From assembly GCF_024055795.1 (NCBI RefSeq), contig NZ_JAMXMY010000032.1:29480-93479 (forward strand): DNA of 64,000 nt. The letters are read 5' to 3'. Positions 17,316 to 26,465 of this stretch are shown here, one piece after another. The position numbers were made by a program, and so were the translations under genes. The DNA comes from Actinoallomurus purpureus. Lineage in GTDB: Bacteria > Actinomycetota > Actinomycetes > Streptosporangiales > Streptosporangiaceae. Position 1 is the first letter of the stretch; the number at the start of each line of letters is the position of its first letter. The notes beneath the pieces were generated by a model. The model was not told the origin of the DNA. It ran no database searches and worked only from the letters and a program-made list of their open reading frames with translations.

Positions 17316-18227
17316 GTGGACACCGCTCTCAACGCCGACCTGCTCTCCGACCTCTGCCAGGCCGCCGGACTGCCCCTCCCGCAGAGGGAGCAGATACGGG
17401 TCTGGTCGATGTCCGGCGTGGAACGCCTTACCTTCCCCAACGGCACCACCACCGTCTTCAAATACGCCACCGAGCCGTTCACCCGCGAGGATCAGGCCCT
17501 CAGGCTCGCCACCAGGCATGGTCTTCCTGTGCCTGAAGTGATCGCGTCCACGGTCACGGGTGGCTGGCTCGGCATGCTGCTGGAAGACCTCGGCCCCACG
17601 TTTCGCGACGCGGACGACCGAGATGGCGTCGCCGCCGCCGTCGTCCTGCACCGCGCCGACAGCGCCGCCGAGCTGCCGATACTGGACGAGGAGGCCTTGC
17701 GCGCCCTGCCCAACCGAGCTCTGAGGCATCTCCACGGACTCCAGGAAGCCGGACGCTGGCAGAACACGACCGCCATCGGAGAGGCATTGACCCGGATCGC
17801 CGACGCCGCCGAGCAACGCGCCGGGGGCACCCGCATCGCCCCGTACGGCTGGGTGCACTCCGAGTTCCATCCCACCAGCATCCACATCGGCGAGCGAGGC
17901 CGGCACCTGCTGGACTTCGCCCGCGCGTTCACCGGGCCGGGACTGCTGGACCTGGCCAGCTGGTACGGCACCGTGGACGAGCCCGAACCGGCCCGCGTGC
18001 GAACGCTCATCGAGTCGTACGTCGACGCGGGCGGCCACCCCGACGCGCTGGCCGAGCGTGGCGGCCTGCAAGCCGAAGCATGGGCACTCGGCTGGCATCG
18101 GATCTGGGCGGTCGAATGGTTCATGGAACAGGCCATCTGCTGGATCAACGACCCCGACACCGACCCCGCTTACGTGAAGGTCGTGCACCGGCACCTGGAC
18201 GACGCGGAGCGCCTGCTGGAGGCATAG
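17316..18227 (+). CDS. Aminoglycoside-phosphotransferase-fold protein with altered active site
   Basis: A 303-residue protein with the APH/choline-kinase fold: a lysine in TVFKYATE (K49), and a catalytic-loop region HSEFHPTSIHI (residues 181-191) followed by LLDFARAFTGPGLLDLASW. In active enzymes the loop is H-G/S-D-x-H-P-x-N. Here the catalytic Asp is Glu183 and the metal-binding Asn is Ser188, while Asp200 is kept. It may be a weak, repurposed or inactive kinase. The GTG start has GGAG about 11 nt upstream. Confidence 0.72.
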   Translation: MDTALNADLLSDLCQAAGLPLPQREQIRVWSMSGVERLTFPNGTTTVFKYATEPFTREDQALRLATRHGLPVPEVIASTVTGGWLGMLLEDLGPTFRDADDRDGVAAAVVLHRADSAAELPILDEEALRALPNRALRHLHGLQEAGRWQNTTAIGEALTRIADAAEQRAGGTRIAPYGWVHSEFHPTSIHIGERGRHLLDFARAFTGPGLLDLASWYGTVDEPEPARVRTLIESYVDAGGHPDALAERGGLQAEAWALGWHRIWAVEWFMEQAICWINDPDTDPAYVKVVHRHLDDAERLLEA

Positions 18228-18322
18228 ATGCGTCGACGCACGCCATCGCAGCTGTTTGTACTCGGCTCTTTCGAAGTTACTCTGTGCGTCTTGATCAGCG
18301 GCACTGGGATTCGGGTGGGCTG

Positions 18323-18844
18323 GTGGACAGGGTTCTCATCGCGGGCATTTCGGGAGCCGGCAAGACGACGCTCGCGCGGTGGCTGTCCGAACAGCACGGC
18401 CTGCCCCGCTACGAGCTGGACGCGCTGCACCATGGACCGGGCTGGGTCAAACGCCCGGCGTTCGAGTCGGACGTGAAGGAGTTCAGCGCGCGGGATCGCT
18501 GGGTGACGGAGGACCAGTACCACCGGGCGCTCGGCGACCTGCTGTGGGAACGCGCCGATACGGTCGTCTGGCTCGACCTGCCCCGGCGCACGGTGATGTG
18601 GCGGGTCGTGCGGCGTTCCATCGTCCGCTCCGTCACGCGACGGCCGTTGTGGAACGGCAACCGGGAGAGCTTCCGCGACTGGCTCGACGCCGACCACCCC
18701 ATCCGGTGGGCGTGGTCGCAGTACGACCGCAGAAGGAGAGAGACCGCGGAACGCGCCGCCCGCCACCCCGCCGTCACCGTTGTCCACCTGCGCACGGCCC
18801 GCCAGGCCCGCCGCTGGCTCAGCGAGGCAGGCCAACGCGGCTGA
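18323..18844 (+). CDS. P-loop nucleoside/adenylate-kinase-like protein
   Basis: A 173-residue protein with Walker A GISGAGKTT at the extreme N-terminus, a Walker-B-like TVVWLDLP and an arginine-rich lid (RRSIVRSVTRRPLWNGNRESF). This matches the small AAA/topology-modulation (FlaR-like) group. The GTG at 18323 puts the P-loop at residue 8 as in the family. The true substrate is unknown. Confidence 0.75.
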   Translation: MDRVLIAGISGAGKTTLARWLSEQHGLPRYELDALHHGPGWVKRPAFESDVKEFSARDRWVTEDQYHRALGDLLWERADTVVWLDLPRRTVMWRVVRRSIVRSVTRRPLWNGNRESFRDWLDADHPIRWAWSQYDRRRRETAERAARHPAVTVVHLRTARQARRWLSEAGQRG

Positions 18845-18874
18845 TCAATCGCTGAAAGGGCCGCGTGAGATGAA

Positions 18875-19243
18875 TCAGCCGAAGACATCCTCGAGGGACG
18901 TCGCTCGCACGGCTCGGTCCACCCAGAATTCGAGATAGCCCAGCTCCGCGCACGTCTCAATGCGCTCACGAACGTCTTTCGGGACGTCGATCTCGTGGGC
19001 GGCCAGAACCGCCAGAAGAGCACGAGTCCATCCCTTCCGCAGGCCCTCCATTGCACCCTCCGTCCATCCCTCTGCCCACCCTGTCGCCTTACCGTGCCCG
19101 AAATGTGCACGCGCAAAAGGGCTGTAGACGGGCCACTTGCCAGGCACGATTTCCTCCATGATGCGTCGGACCGCCGAGGCGGTCATATGTAAAGCAGCCT
19201 CATGACTGCAGCGCGAATGCCGAGAGCACCGGTTGTCCGTCAA
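18875..19243 (-). pseudogene. Truncated paralogue of the adjacent Rpn-like nuclease
   Basis: Residues from about 20 (TASAVRRIMEEIV...WPVYSPFARAHFGHGKATG) match the C-terminal part of the intact neighbour at 19292-20140 (AAAVRRILEELV...WPVYSPFAKQHFGRGKAEG). The N-terminal nuclease half is missing. Both end in -LEDVFG/-VDELFG. It is a tandem duplicate that lost its 5' end. Confidence 0.75.
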
Positions 19244-19291
19244 CGGCGGTGATCGGCAGCGACGAGCACCGCTCGTCGCTGAAAGTGCGGC

Positions 19292-20140
19292 TCAGCCGAA
19301 CAGCTCGTCGACGCTCTGGACGACCCCGGCCTTCTTGAGCCACACGTCGAGCTCTTGAAGGTCCGTGCACGCATTGATGCGAGCACGAGCGCTCGCCGGA
19401 ACCTCGATGCCCCGCGCTTCCAGAACCGTCAGAACGGCGTGAACTTCTCCTTCTGCCTTGCCGCGGCCAAAGTGTTGCTTTGCGAAGGGGCTGTAGACGG
19501 GCCAGGACGTAGAAGACACGAGCTCCTCCAGGATGCGTCGGACCGCCGCTGCGGCCATGTTGTAAGCGTACTCAAGGTACTGCGGAGCGTTATCGGGCTC
19601 TATCACTTCGAGCGCGTTGACGAACGCCTTCAGCACTGACTCCTGCCGACCGTGCATCATCACGCCCATCGCGGCAAGCTCGGGGTGGGCCGCGGCCTCG
19701 GCAGGGTCGGTGATGATCGGCACGTCGTTCGGGCCGAGCACCACGGCCCGGAAGACGTAACCGGGCAGTTCGGTCGCGATCGGCTCTGCGTAGTACGCCG
19801 CCGCGTCCGGGTCGGGGCACACGCAGAGCACGGTCACCGGCCGACGCAGCATCAGCCACAGCTGCGCGGCGTACCGGGGGAGCTGGCGTCGCTTTGACTC
19901 GGTCTTTTCCTGCTGGACTTCCATGATGATCCCGTGCAGCGTCGCCTGCGGAGGACCCACCGTGATCACTGTGTCCGGCTGGAAGTCCTTCGACGGCCGG
20001 TCGTTGAAGTCGTTCGACTCCACTTGCACCGACGCGGCCTCGGGGACATCGACGCCCTTCAGCTCGCGAAGAACCTCGACGGCGAACTCGGGGTGCCTGC
20101 GGAACATCTCGTTGATCGTGTCATGTCGGGGGGACGGCAT
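19292..20140 (-). CDS. Rpn/PD-(D/E)XK-type nuclease-like protein
   Basis: A 282-residue protein of a family expanded in actinomycetes and often annotated as transposase or Rpn-like. The N-terminus (MFRRHPEFAVEVLREL) leads to a PD-(D/E)XK pattern: Asp in QPDTVITV and E-x-Q in GIIMEVQQEK. A repetitive C-terminal helix region follows. Members may promote recombination or degrade DNA. A truncated copy lies 48 bp downstream. The ATG is in good context. Confidence 0.65.
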   Translation of the reverse strand: MPSPRHDTINEMFRRHPEFAVEVLRELKGVDVPEAASVQVESNDFNDRPSKDFQPDTVITVGPPQATLHGIIMEVQQEKTESKRRQLPRYAAQLWLMLRRPVTVLCVCPDPDAAAYYAEPIATELPGYVFRAVVLGPNDVPIITDPAEAAAHPELAAMGVMMHGRQESVLKAFVNALEVIEPDNAPQYLEYAYNMAAAAVRRILEELVSSTSWPVYSPFAKQHFGRGKAEGEVHAVLTVLEARGIEVPASARARINACTDLQELDVWLKKAGVVQSVDELFG

Positions 20141-20230
20141 GTCACGTAAAGCTACAGCACCATCGCTCTAAGTAAAGGTGATTTTCGAACTTCGGTTCGA
20201 GCGAGTTCCAAAGACGACGCCGCGCAGGGG

Positions 20231-21082
20231 TCAGAACATGACGGACATGAAGGTGTCGACGTCGCGGAAGCCGACGCGGCGGTAGGCGGCGCGGGCCGGG
20301 GTGTTGAAGTCGTTGACGTACAGCGTCACCGCTGGTGCGATGCTCCGCAGCGCCTCGGCGACGACGGCGGCCATGCCGTGCACGGCGTACCGCCGCCCGC
20401 GCAGGTCGGGGTGGACCCACACGCCCTGCACCTGGCAGGCGTACGGGGTGACGGCGCCGATCTCGGCCTTGAAGACCACGCGGTCGTTCTCGATGCGGGC
20501 GAAGGCTCGCCGGGTGCGGATGAGCTCGGCCACGCGGGCGCGGTACAGCACTCCCCCGTCGCCCGCCTGCGGCGAGACTCCGACCTCCTCGGTGAACATC
20601 GCGACGCAGGCCGGATAGAGGATGTCGAAGTCGTTCATGGTGACGCGGCGGACGGCCGGGTCGGGTTCGATGGTGGGCGGCGACACCGTCGACATCACCG
20701 GCTGCGCGGCGCGGATGGCCCGCGGCGACCCCCAGAAGGGGCGCAGGGCGTTCCACATCTCGGTGACCGCGGGCACCGGGCCGACGATCGAGGAGCAGCG
20801 GCGCCCCTGGGAGCGGGCCCGGTCGGCGAAGTGCCGCGCCGCCTCGCGGTCGGCCGCGACCGGGACGAGGTTCGCGCCGGAGTAGCAGAGGGAGGTCAGG
20901 CGGCCGCCTCGGTGGAATCCCCACACCTCGGCGCCGAGGCGGCTCGGGTCGACGCCGGCACCGTACACGCGTGAGCCGACGAAGACGTTGGAGACCGGGT
21001 CGGTGTCGAGGATCTCCATGACCGCGTCACGGTGGCGGTCGTCCAGGAGGCGCACCGGAGACGTGCGCAGCATTGGACTCAC
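20231..21082 (-). CDS. DUF4081/GNAT-family acetyltransferase
   Basis: A 283-residue protein with an N-terminal DUF4081 domain (VRLLDDRHRDAVMEILDTDPVSNVFVGSRV) and a C-terminal GNAT domain with the acetyl-CoA segment VQGVWVHPDLRGRRYAVHGM. The GTG at 21082 has GGAGA upstream; an ATG 9 nt later is possible. In many actinomycetes this gene directly follows ispG. Here the aminopeptidase genes and a RIO kinase separate them. The acetyl acceptor is unknown. Confidence 0.85.
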   Translation of the reverse strand: MSPMLRTSPVRLLDDRHRDAVMEILDTDPVSNVFVGSRVYGAGVDPSRLGAEVWGFHRGGRLTSLCYSGANLVPVAADREAARHFADRARSQGRRCSSIVGPVPAVTEMWNALRPFWGSPRAIRAAQPVMSTVSPPTIEPDPAVRRVTMNDFDILYPACVAMFTEEVGVSPQAGDGGVLYRARVAELIRTRRAFARIENDRVVFKAEIGAVTPYACQVQGVWVHPDLRGRRYAVHGMAAVVAEALRSIAPAVTLYVNDFNTPARAAYRRVGFRDVDTFMSVMF

Positions 21083-21232
21083 GTTGTCTCCCCGCCTGGC
21101 GTTCCGGCGTGTGAGCCGGATCGCCGGGCCGACACGTTCGCTCCGCTCACCCTTGTAAGGGTAAGGGAGGATCGCGCCAAGATCGGTAACCAGGTGCGGC
21201 ACGCCGCGTCCGGGGGCACGCTACCGGACACG

Positions 21233-21262
21233 GAGGACCCCCGGCCGGAGCCGGGGGTCCTC
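21233..21262 (-). terminator. Terminator hairpin after aminopeptidase 1
   Basis: A perfect 13-bp stem, GAGGACCCCCGGC / GCCGGGGGTCCTC with a CGGA loop. It lies 48 nt beyond the stop of the gene ending at 21310. It lacks a long U-run, as is common in actinomycetes. Confidence 0.8.
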
Positions 21263-21309
21263 ACGGGCGAGTCCCGATCAGCGGGCTCGCGGGTCACCGT
21301 GCCGTGGGG

Positions 21310-22887
21310 TCACGGACGGCCGATGAGCGGACGGGCGAGCGCCTTGGGAGCGACCGACCGGGCCGCGCCGTCGGTCGGGACCGGGTCCGGAAGTGCCTTG
21401 CAGGTCACGTCCGGTCCGTTGCCCGGCTTGTTCTTGGGCAGCGCGCCGGTGCTCAAGTAGGCCGCGACCTTGTCGTCGAGGCACAGGTTGCCGTTGAGCG
21501 TGTTGGCGTGGGTCTTGCCGCCCTTCTCGGCGATCAGGCGCGACGGCAGGAGCTTGTGCATCTCCACTCCGCCCGGGTACGGCGTCGCCGCGTCGAGGGT
21601 GGACTGCACCAGGAGCGCCGTGGCCATGCCCTTGGCCTTGATGTTCAGGGCCGGGCCGCCCTGGAACGGCCAGTACGCGATCGGCGCGTTGAACCAGACG
21701 TTGCTCCAGGTGTTGAAGTGGTAGCCCTTCTTGTAGAGCTTGGCCGCGTCGGCATGCCACTTGCTCCAGTTCCGCGGCCACCGGGCGTCCGCGGCCTGGA
21801 CCGCGTTGTAGACGGCGAAGCCGTTGTCGTCGGCGGACTGGACGTTGTTCGTGTAGAAGGCGACGAGCGCGGCCGCGTCTCCCTTGTTCACATAGGCCGC
21901 GAACACGTCGGCGGTCGGCTGGTAGGCGAAGGTACTGTAGCCCGGGTTGAGGAACGTGTCGTCAAGTTCGTCGCCGCCGACCTTGCCGCCGATCGGCTTC
22001 CTCACCGCGGCGGCGCGGACGCTGTAGTACTTCTTCTCCACGGCCGCCTCGGTCGTGCCGAGGTGGTAGCGGGCGTCGTACTTGGCGATCCAGCCGAAGA
22101 AGAACTTGATGTTCCGCTCGAACGCCTTGTCCTGCGAGAGCTGGGCGTCGTACCAGACCTCACGGACGTCGACGTTGCCGTCGAGGACCATCCGGCTCAC
22201 GCGCTTGGGGAACAGCGTGCCGTACGTCGCGCCGAGGTAGGTGCCGTACGAGAAGCCGTAGTAGCTGATCTTCTTCTGGCCCAGGGCGGCGCGGATGGCG
22301 TCGAGGTCCCGGGCCGCGTCGGTGGTGCGCAGGTGCGGCAGCAGCCAGCCGTACTTCTTCGCGCACGCCTGGGCGTACGCCTTCGACTTGGCCTTCCAGG
22401 CCGCCTCCGCCTTCTTCGAGTGCGGGACGTAGTCCGGGCGGACCGGGTCGGAGTAGTGCGGGTCGCACGTCAACGCGGGCTTGCTGAGCCCGACGCCGCG
22501 CGGGTCGAACCCGATGAGGTCGTACTGGGCCGGGACCTCCGGGTGGCCCACGCCGGCGAACCAGCTCGCGAGCCCGCCGGAGAGGTAGAGGCCGCTGCCG
22601 CCGGGCCCGCCCGGGTTGGCGAGCAGTACGCCCTTGTAGTGCTTGGTGTCGGTGTGCTTGAGCCGCGACACCGCGATCGAGATCTTCTTGCCGTTCGGGT
22701 GACGGTAGTCCAGCGGTACCGAGAGCTGTCCGCATTCCGCGTTGGCGAGGTACGGCTGGTCGGCCGGGCACTTCGACCAGGCGATCTTGGCGGCGGCCTG
22801 CGTCGTCTCCGCCTGCGCCGAAACGGTCACCGCCGCGCCGGAGAGTCCGACGCCCGCCGCAGCGGTGATGACCACGAGTCTCTTCAC
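21310..22887 (-). CDS. Secreted tripeptidyl-aminopeptidase-like alpha/beta hydrolase (1)
   Basis: A 525-residue S33-type exopeptidase related to Streptomyces Tap/SlpD/SlpE, expected to remove N-terminal tripeptides outside the cell. A Sec signal peptide ends near ASAQA. Motifs are the oxyanion-type GGPGGSG, nucleophile Ser213 in GFSYGTYLG, acid in STLDAATPY and His in KTHANT, with a C-terminal TAP-like domain. The GTG start has AAGGGGG upstream. A strong terminator follows, so it is probably monocistronic. Confidence 0.88.
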   Translation of the reverse strand: MKRLVVITAAAGVGLSGAAVTVSAQAETTQAAAKIAWSKCPADQPYLANAECGQLSVPLDYRHPNGKKISIAVSRLKHTDTKHYKGVLLANPGGPGGSGLYLSGGLASWFAGVGHPEVPAQYDLIGFDPRGVGLSKPALTCDPHYSDPVRPDYVPHSKKAEAAWKAKSKAYAQACAKKYGWLLPHLRTTDAARDLDAIRAALGQKKISYYGFSYGTYLGATYGTLFPKRVSRMVLDGNVDVREVWYDAQLSQDKAFERNIKFFFGWIAKYDARYHLGTTEAAVEKKYYSVRAAAVRKPIGGKVGGDELDDTFLNPGYSTFAYQPTADVFAAYVNKGDAAALVAFYTNNVQSADDNGFAVYNAVQAADARWPRNWSKWHADAAKLYKKGYHFNTWSNVWFNAPIAYWPFQGGPALNIKAKGMATALLVQSTLDAATPYPGGVEMHKLLPSRLIAEKGGKTHANTLNGNLCLDDKVAAYLSTGALPKNKPGNGPDVTCKALPDPVPTDGAARSVAPKALARPLIGRP

Positions 22888-23036
22888 ATGACCCCCTTGC
22901 GCACGGACTCACGAACGAGCCCGCACTGGTAGGAATGCGAAGAATTGTGTCCTTAGTGAGAAAAGGGACGGAAGAGACCCGAGGAACCGTTGTTCGATCG
23001 TGACGGCCCGGCGATTCCGGCCGTCGGAAGAGTGGT

Positions 23037-23067
23037 GTCCCCGGCGACCGGAACCGTCGCCGGGGAC
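23037..23067 (-). terminator. Terminator hairpin after aminopeptidase 2
   Basis: A perfect 12-bp stem, GTCCCCGGCGAC / GTCGCCGGGGAC with a 7-nt loop, starting 15 nt after the stop of the second aminopeptidase gene. Confidence 0.8.
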
Positions 23068-23081
23068 TCCCTCTCACCGGC

Positions 23082-24635
23082 TCACGGGCGGCGGAGCACC
23101 GGTGGGAACTGGTCGGTGGTCAGGACGCGGGCCGCCGAGGTGGACGGCGGCACCGGCTCAGGCAGGCGTGCGCAGTGCGACCGGTCGGCCGGCAGGGTCC
23201 CCGCCGCGAGGAAGGCGTTGAACTTGTCGTCGACGCAGGCGTTGCCGCGCTGGACGATGCCGTGCGTCCGGCCGCCGTCCTCGATCACCAGATGCGACCC
23301 CTTGAGGCGCCGGTTCATCTCGACCCCGCCGGCGTACGGTGTCGCGGCGTCGTCGGTCGCCTGGAAGAGGAGCACGGGAGGCAGACCCTGCGTGCGGCCG
23401 ACGTCGACCGGCCGCCCGGCTCTGGCCGGCCAGAACGCGCACGGGGCGTTGTACCAGGCGTTGCCCCACGTCTCGAACCGGAATCCCTCGGCGTACAGCC
23501 TCGCGTTGTCCTGGTGCCATCGGGTCCAGTTCCGCGGCCACTGAATGTCGGTGCACTGCACGGCGTTGTAGACCGCGTAGCCGTTGTCGTCCGTGGTCGC
23601 GCCGAACGTGTTGTAGGCGTTGATCAGCGGCGCCGCGTCTCCGGCCTTGTACCTGGCGAGCGCGCTCGCCAGGTGGGGCCAGTAGGAGCCGAGGTCGATG
23701 TAGCCGGCGATCAGGAACGAGTCGTCGAGCTCGTCGCCGCCCACGACGCCGCCCGCCGGAGCGGCCGTCAGCTTCTCGCGGGTCGCGAAGTAGAAGTCCC
23801 GGACGGCCCGCTGGGTCGCACCCAGGTGGTACACCGCGTCGTACTTGGCGATCCAGGCGAACAGGGCGTTGATGTTGCCCTCGAACGCCCGGTCCTGGTC
23901 GAGGTTGTCGTCGTACCAGACGCCGCTCGGCCGGACGCTGCTGTCCAGCACCATGCGCCGGACCCGGGACGGGAACAGCGTGGCGTAGACCGATCCGAGG
24001 TACGTGCCGTACGACGCACCGTAGAAGTTGATCTGTTTCTCGCCCAGCGCCGCGCGGATGGCGTCCATGTCCTGGACGGTGTCGACGGTCCTCATGTGCG
24101 GCAGCAGCGACCCGTACTTCTGCCCGCAGGCCGCGGCGTAGACCGCCGATCGTCTCAGCCAGGTCGACTCGAGCGTCGCCGTACGCGGCACGTAGTCGGG
24201 GCGTACAGGCTTGAAGTAGCCCGTGTCGCAGGTGAGCGCCGGATTGCTGTCGCCGACGCCACGGGGGTCGAACCCGACCACGTCGTAGGCGGCTCTGAGG
24301 CCGGCCGGCAGGTGGTCGGCGACGCGGAGCGCGAAGTCGCGGCCCGTGCCGCCGGGCCCGCCCGGATTGACCAGCAACGCGCCCTGGTAGCCGGTGGTGC
24401 CGGTGTGCCTGGCGCGGGAGAGCGCGAGCGTGATCTGCGGGCCGCGCAGATCCGCGTGGTCGAGTGGCGCCTTCAGGGTGGCGCATTCGAGTCCGCTGAG
24501 GCCCTCCTCGGTGCACGGCGACCAGGCCGGCCCCGCGACGGGCTGGACGGGACGGGCCCGCGCCGTGATCGGCGCGAGGCTCAGCGTGACCAGTCCGGCT
24601 CCGGCGACGGCCGTCGTGATGACGAGCTTGTTCAC
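23082..24635 (-). CDS. Secreted tripeptidyl-aminopeptidase-like alpha/beta hydrolase (2)
   Basis: A 517-residue paralogue of the flanking genes. A signal peptide begins at VNKLVITTAVAGAG. Motifs are GGPGGTG, the nucleophile in GASYGTYLG, acid in QATDDAATPY and His in RTHGIV. I chose the GTG at 24635 because AAAGGGG lies just upstream; earlier starts would bury the signal peptide. It shares WPRNW and GDELDD segments with copy 1. Its own promoter gap and terminator suggest separate expression. Confidence 0.87.
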   Translation of the reverse strand: MNKLVITTAVAGAGLVTLSLAPITARARPVQPVAGPAWSPCTEEGLSGLECATLKAPLDHADLRGPQITLALSRARHTGTTGYQGALLVNPGGPGGTGRDFALRVADHLPAGLRAAYDVVGFDPRGVGDSNPALTCDTGYFKPVRPDYVPRTATLESTWLRRSAVYAAACGQKYGSLLPHMRTVDTVQDMDAIRAALGEKQINFYGASYGTYLGSVYATLFPSRVRRMVLDSSVRPSGVWYDDNLDQDRAFEGNINALFAWIAKYDAVYHLGATQRAVRDFYFATREKLTAAPAGGVVGGDELDDSFLIAGYIDLGSYWPHLASALARYKAGDAAPLINAYNTFGATTDDNGYAVYNAVQCTDIQWPRNWTRWHQDNARLYAEGFRFETWGNAWYNAPCAFWPARAGRPVDVGRTQGLPPVLLFQATDDAATPYAGGVEMNRRLKGSHLVIEDGGRTHGIVQRGNACVDDKFNAFLAAGTLPADRSHCARLPEPVPPSTSAARVLTTDQFPPVLRRP

Positions 24636-24766
24636 GTAACCCCTTTCGCACGGGGGTCCAATGCTGAACTCCCCGTCGTGCGTACGCACGATGGCGGTGA
24701 TTCCGGAATGCGGCCGGGAGGGGCGCGGCCGGGACCGGCCAGGGGCGAGCGCCGCCGCGAACTGCG

Positions 24767-24797
24767 AGAGCCCCCGGTCGGCACGACCGGGGGCTCT
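24767..24797 (-). terminator. Terminator hairpin after aminopeptidase 3
   Basis: A perfect 14-bp stem, AGAGCCCCCGGTCG / CGACCGGGGGCTCT with a 3-nt loop, starting 22 nt after the stop of the third aminopeptidase gene. Confidence 0.82.
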
Positions 24798-24818
24798 GGA
24801 GACTCTACTCAGGGATCT

Positions 24819-26465
24819 CTATTTGGCGATCGCCGCCGCGTCGGCTTTCGCGGAAGTCGCCTTGTCGGGGGTCGCGCCCGGCACCGGCAGCGGCGGAGCC
24901 TCGCACCGCGCGTCCGCGCCGGGCCTGTTCGGCGGCAGCGCGCCCCAGCCCAGGTAGGCGGAGACCAGGTTGTTCGCACACGTGTCGCCGTTCGGGGTCA
25001 GCGCCACGCCGTGGTTGATCCCGCCGTTCTCGACCAGCAGGCGGGAGTTCGGGAAGCGCTTGTGCACCTCGACCCCGCCGGGGTACGGCGTGGCCGCGTC
25101 GTTCGTGGCCTGGACGATGAGGATCGGGGGCAGGCCCTTCTTGCCCTTGATCGTCACCGGCGTGCCGCCGCGCACCGGCCAGTACGCGCACGGCGCGTTG
25201 TACCAGGCGTTGCCCCAGGTCAGGAACTTGTTGCCCTGCCGGTAGAGCCGCCAGTTGTCGCGGTCCCACTTCTTCCAGTCGGTGGGCCACTGCCGGTCCA
25301 CGCACTGCACGGCGTCGTAGACCGCGTAGTTGTTCTGGGTGAGGAAGTCGTCGGTCGGGAAGCCGCCCCACTGGTCGAGCAGCGGCTGCCCGTCGTGCTT
25401 GACGAAGTAGTCCGACAGCGCCTGGGCGTGGTCCATCCACGTGTAGTCGCGGTAGGCGTCGACCTGGGCGGTGTCGTCCAGTTCGTCCGGGCCGAGTTGC
25501 CCGTTGAGCGGGTTCTTGGCGAGCGCCGCGCGGATCCTGTAGTAGTTCGCCTTGACCGCGTCGTGCGTCGCGCCGAGGTGGTAGACCGCGTCGTACTTGG
25601 CGATCCAGGTCAGGAAGGTCTCGAAGCGCTGCTGGAACGCGACGTCCTGGTCGAGGTTGTCGTCGTACCAGACCCCGCTGGGCCGTACGACGCTGTCGAG
25701 GACCATGCGGCGCACGTGCGTCGGGAACAGCGACGCGTAGACGGACCCGAGGTACGTGCCGTAGGAGTAGCCGTAGTAGCTGATCTTGTGCTGGCCGAGC
25801 GCCCCACGGATCGAGTCCATGTCGCGCGCCCAGTTGGCGGAGGTCATGTACTTCAGCGCGGAGCCGTACCGCCGGCCGCAGTCCTTGGCGTACGCCTTCG
25901 CCTTCGCCCGCCAGGCCAGCTCCTCCGCCTTGGAGGCGGGCGTGTAGTCGGGCCGGGCCTTGCCGGGCGCCTGGAAGGACGGGTCGCAGATGATGCCCTT
26001 GCCGCTGCCGTCGATGGAGCTGGCGCCGACGGCGCGCGGGTCGAAGCCGATCCAGTCGTACGTCGCGCCGACCGACGTCGGCAGGCCGTACGTGCCCTTG
26101 GCGAAACGGGTGGGCAGGTCGCGCCCGTGCCCGCCGGGGCCACCCCGGTTGAGCAGGGCGATGCCCTGGTAGTGCTGAGTGTCGGTCGCCTTCGCGCGCG
26201 TCAGCGCCAGGGTGATCTGGCGGCCGTGCGGATGGGCGTAGTCGAGCGGCACCTTGAGGGTGCCGCACTCGAGGCCCTGCAGCCTCGTGCCCTCGATCGG
26301 GTCGTTGGCCGGGCACGGCGTCCACGCCACGCCGGCGGCCACGGCCTGGGCGGACTCTCCGGCCGGTACGGGCGTCGGCGTCGCCGGGCGGCTCGCGGCT
26401 CCCGCCGGTCCGACTCCGGTGAGGGCCAGGCCGGCTGTGGCCGTGACCGCTACGAGCTTTCTCAC
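24819..26465 (-). CDS. Secreted tripeptidyl-aminopeptidase-like alpha/beta hydrolase (3)
   Basis: A 548-residue paralogue. The signal peptide is VRKLVAVTATAGLALTGVGPAGA. Motifs are RGGPGGHG, the nucleophile in GYSYGTYLG, acid in QATNDAATPY and His in GINHGV. The GTG at 26465 has GGAGGAGGGG upstream. Compared with copy 2 it shares the RPSGVWYDDNLDQD block, showing that copies 2 and 3 are closest. The region 5' of it is a 535-bp gap shared with a divergent RIO kinase. Confidence 0.87.
   Translation of the reverse strand: MRKLVAVTATAGLALTGVGPAGAASRPATPTPVPAGESAQAVAAGVAWTPCPANDPIEGTRLQGLECGTLKVPLDYAHPHGRQITLALTRAKATDTQHYQGIALLNRGGPGGHGRDLPTRFAKGTYGLPTSVGATYDWIGFDPRAVGASSIDGSGKGIICDPSFQAPGKARPDYTPASKAEELAWRAKAKAYAKDCGRRYGSALKYMTSANWARDMDSIRGALGQHKISYYGYSYGTYLGSVYASLFPTHVRRMVLDSVVRPSGVWYDDNLDQDVAFQQRFETFLTWIAKYDAVYHLGATHDAVKANYYRIRAALAKNPLNGQLGPDELDDTAQVDAYRDYTWMDHAQALSDYFVKHDGQPLLDQWGGFPTDDFLTQNNYAVYDAVQCVDRQWPTDWKKWDRDNWRLYRQGNKFLTWGNAWYNAPCAYWPVRGGTPVTIKGKKGLPPILIVQATNDAATPYPGGVEVHKRFPNSRLLVENGGINHGVALTPNGDTCANNLVSAYLGWGALPPNRPGADARCEAPPLPVPGATPDKATSAKADAAAIAK

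Noticed and set aside
20190..20215. tRNA T-loop-like GGTTCGAG
   Set aside because: No cloverleaf can be formed around it.
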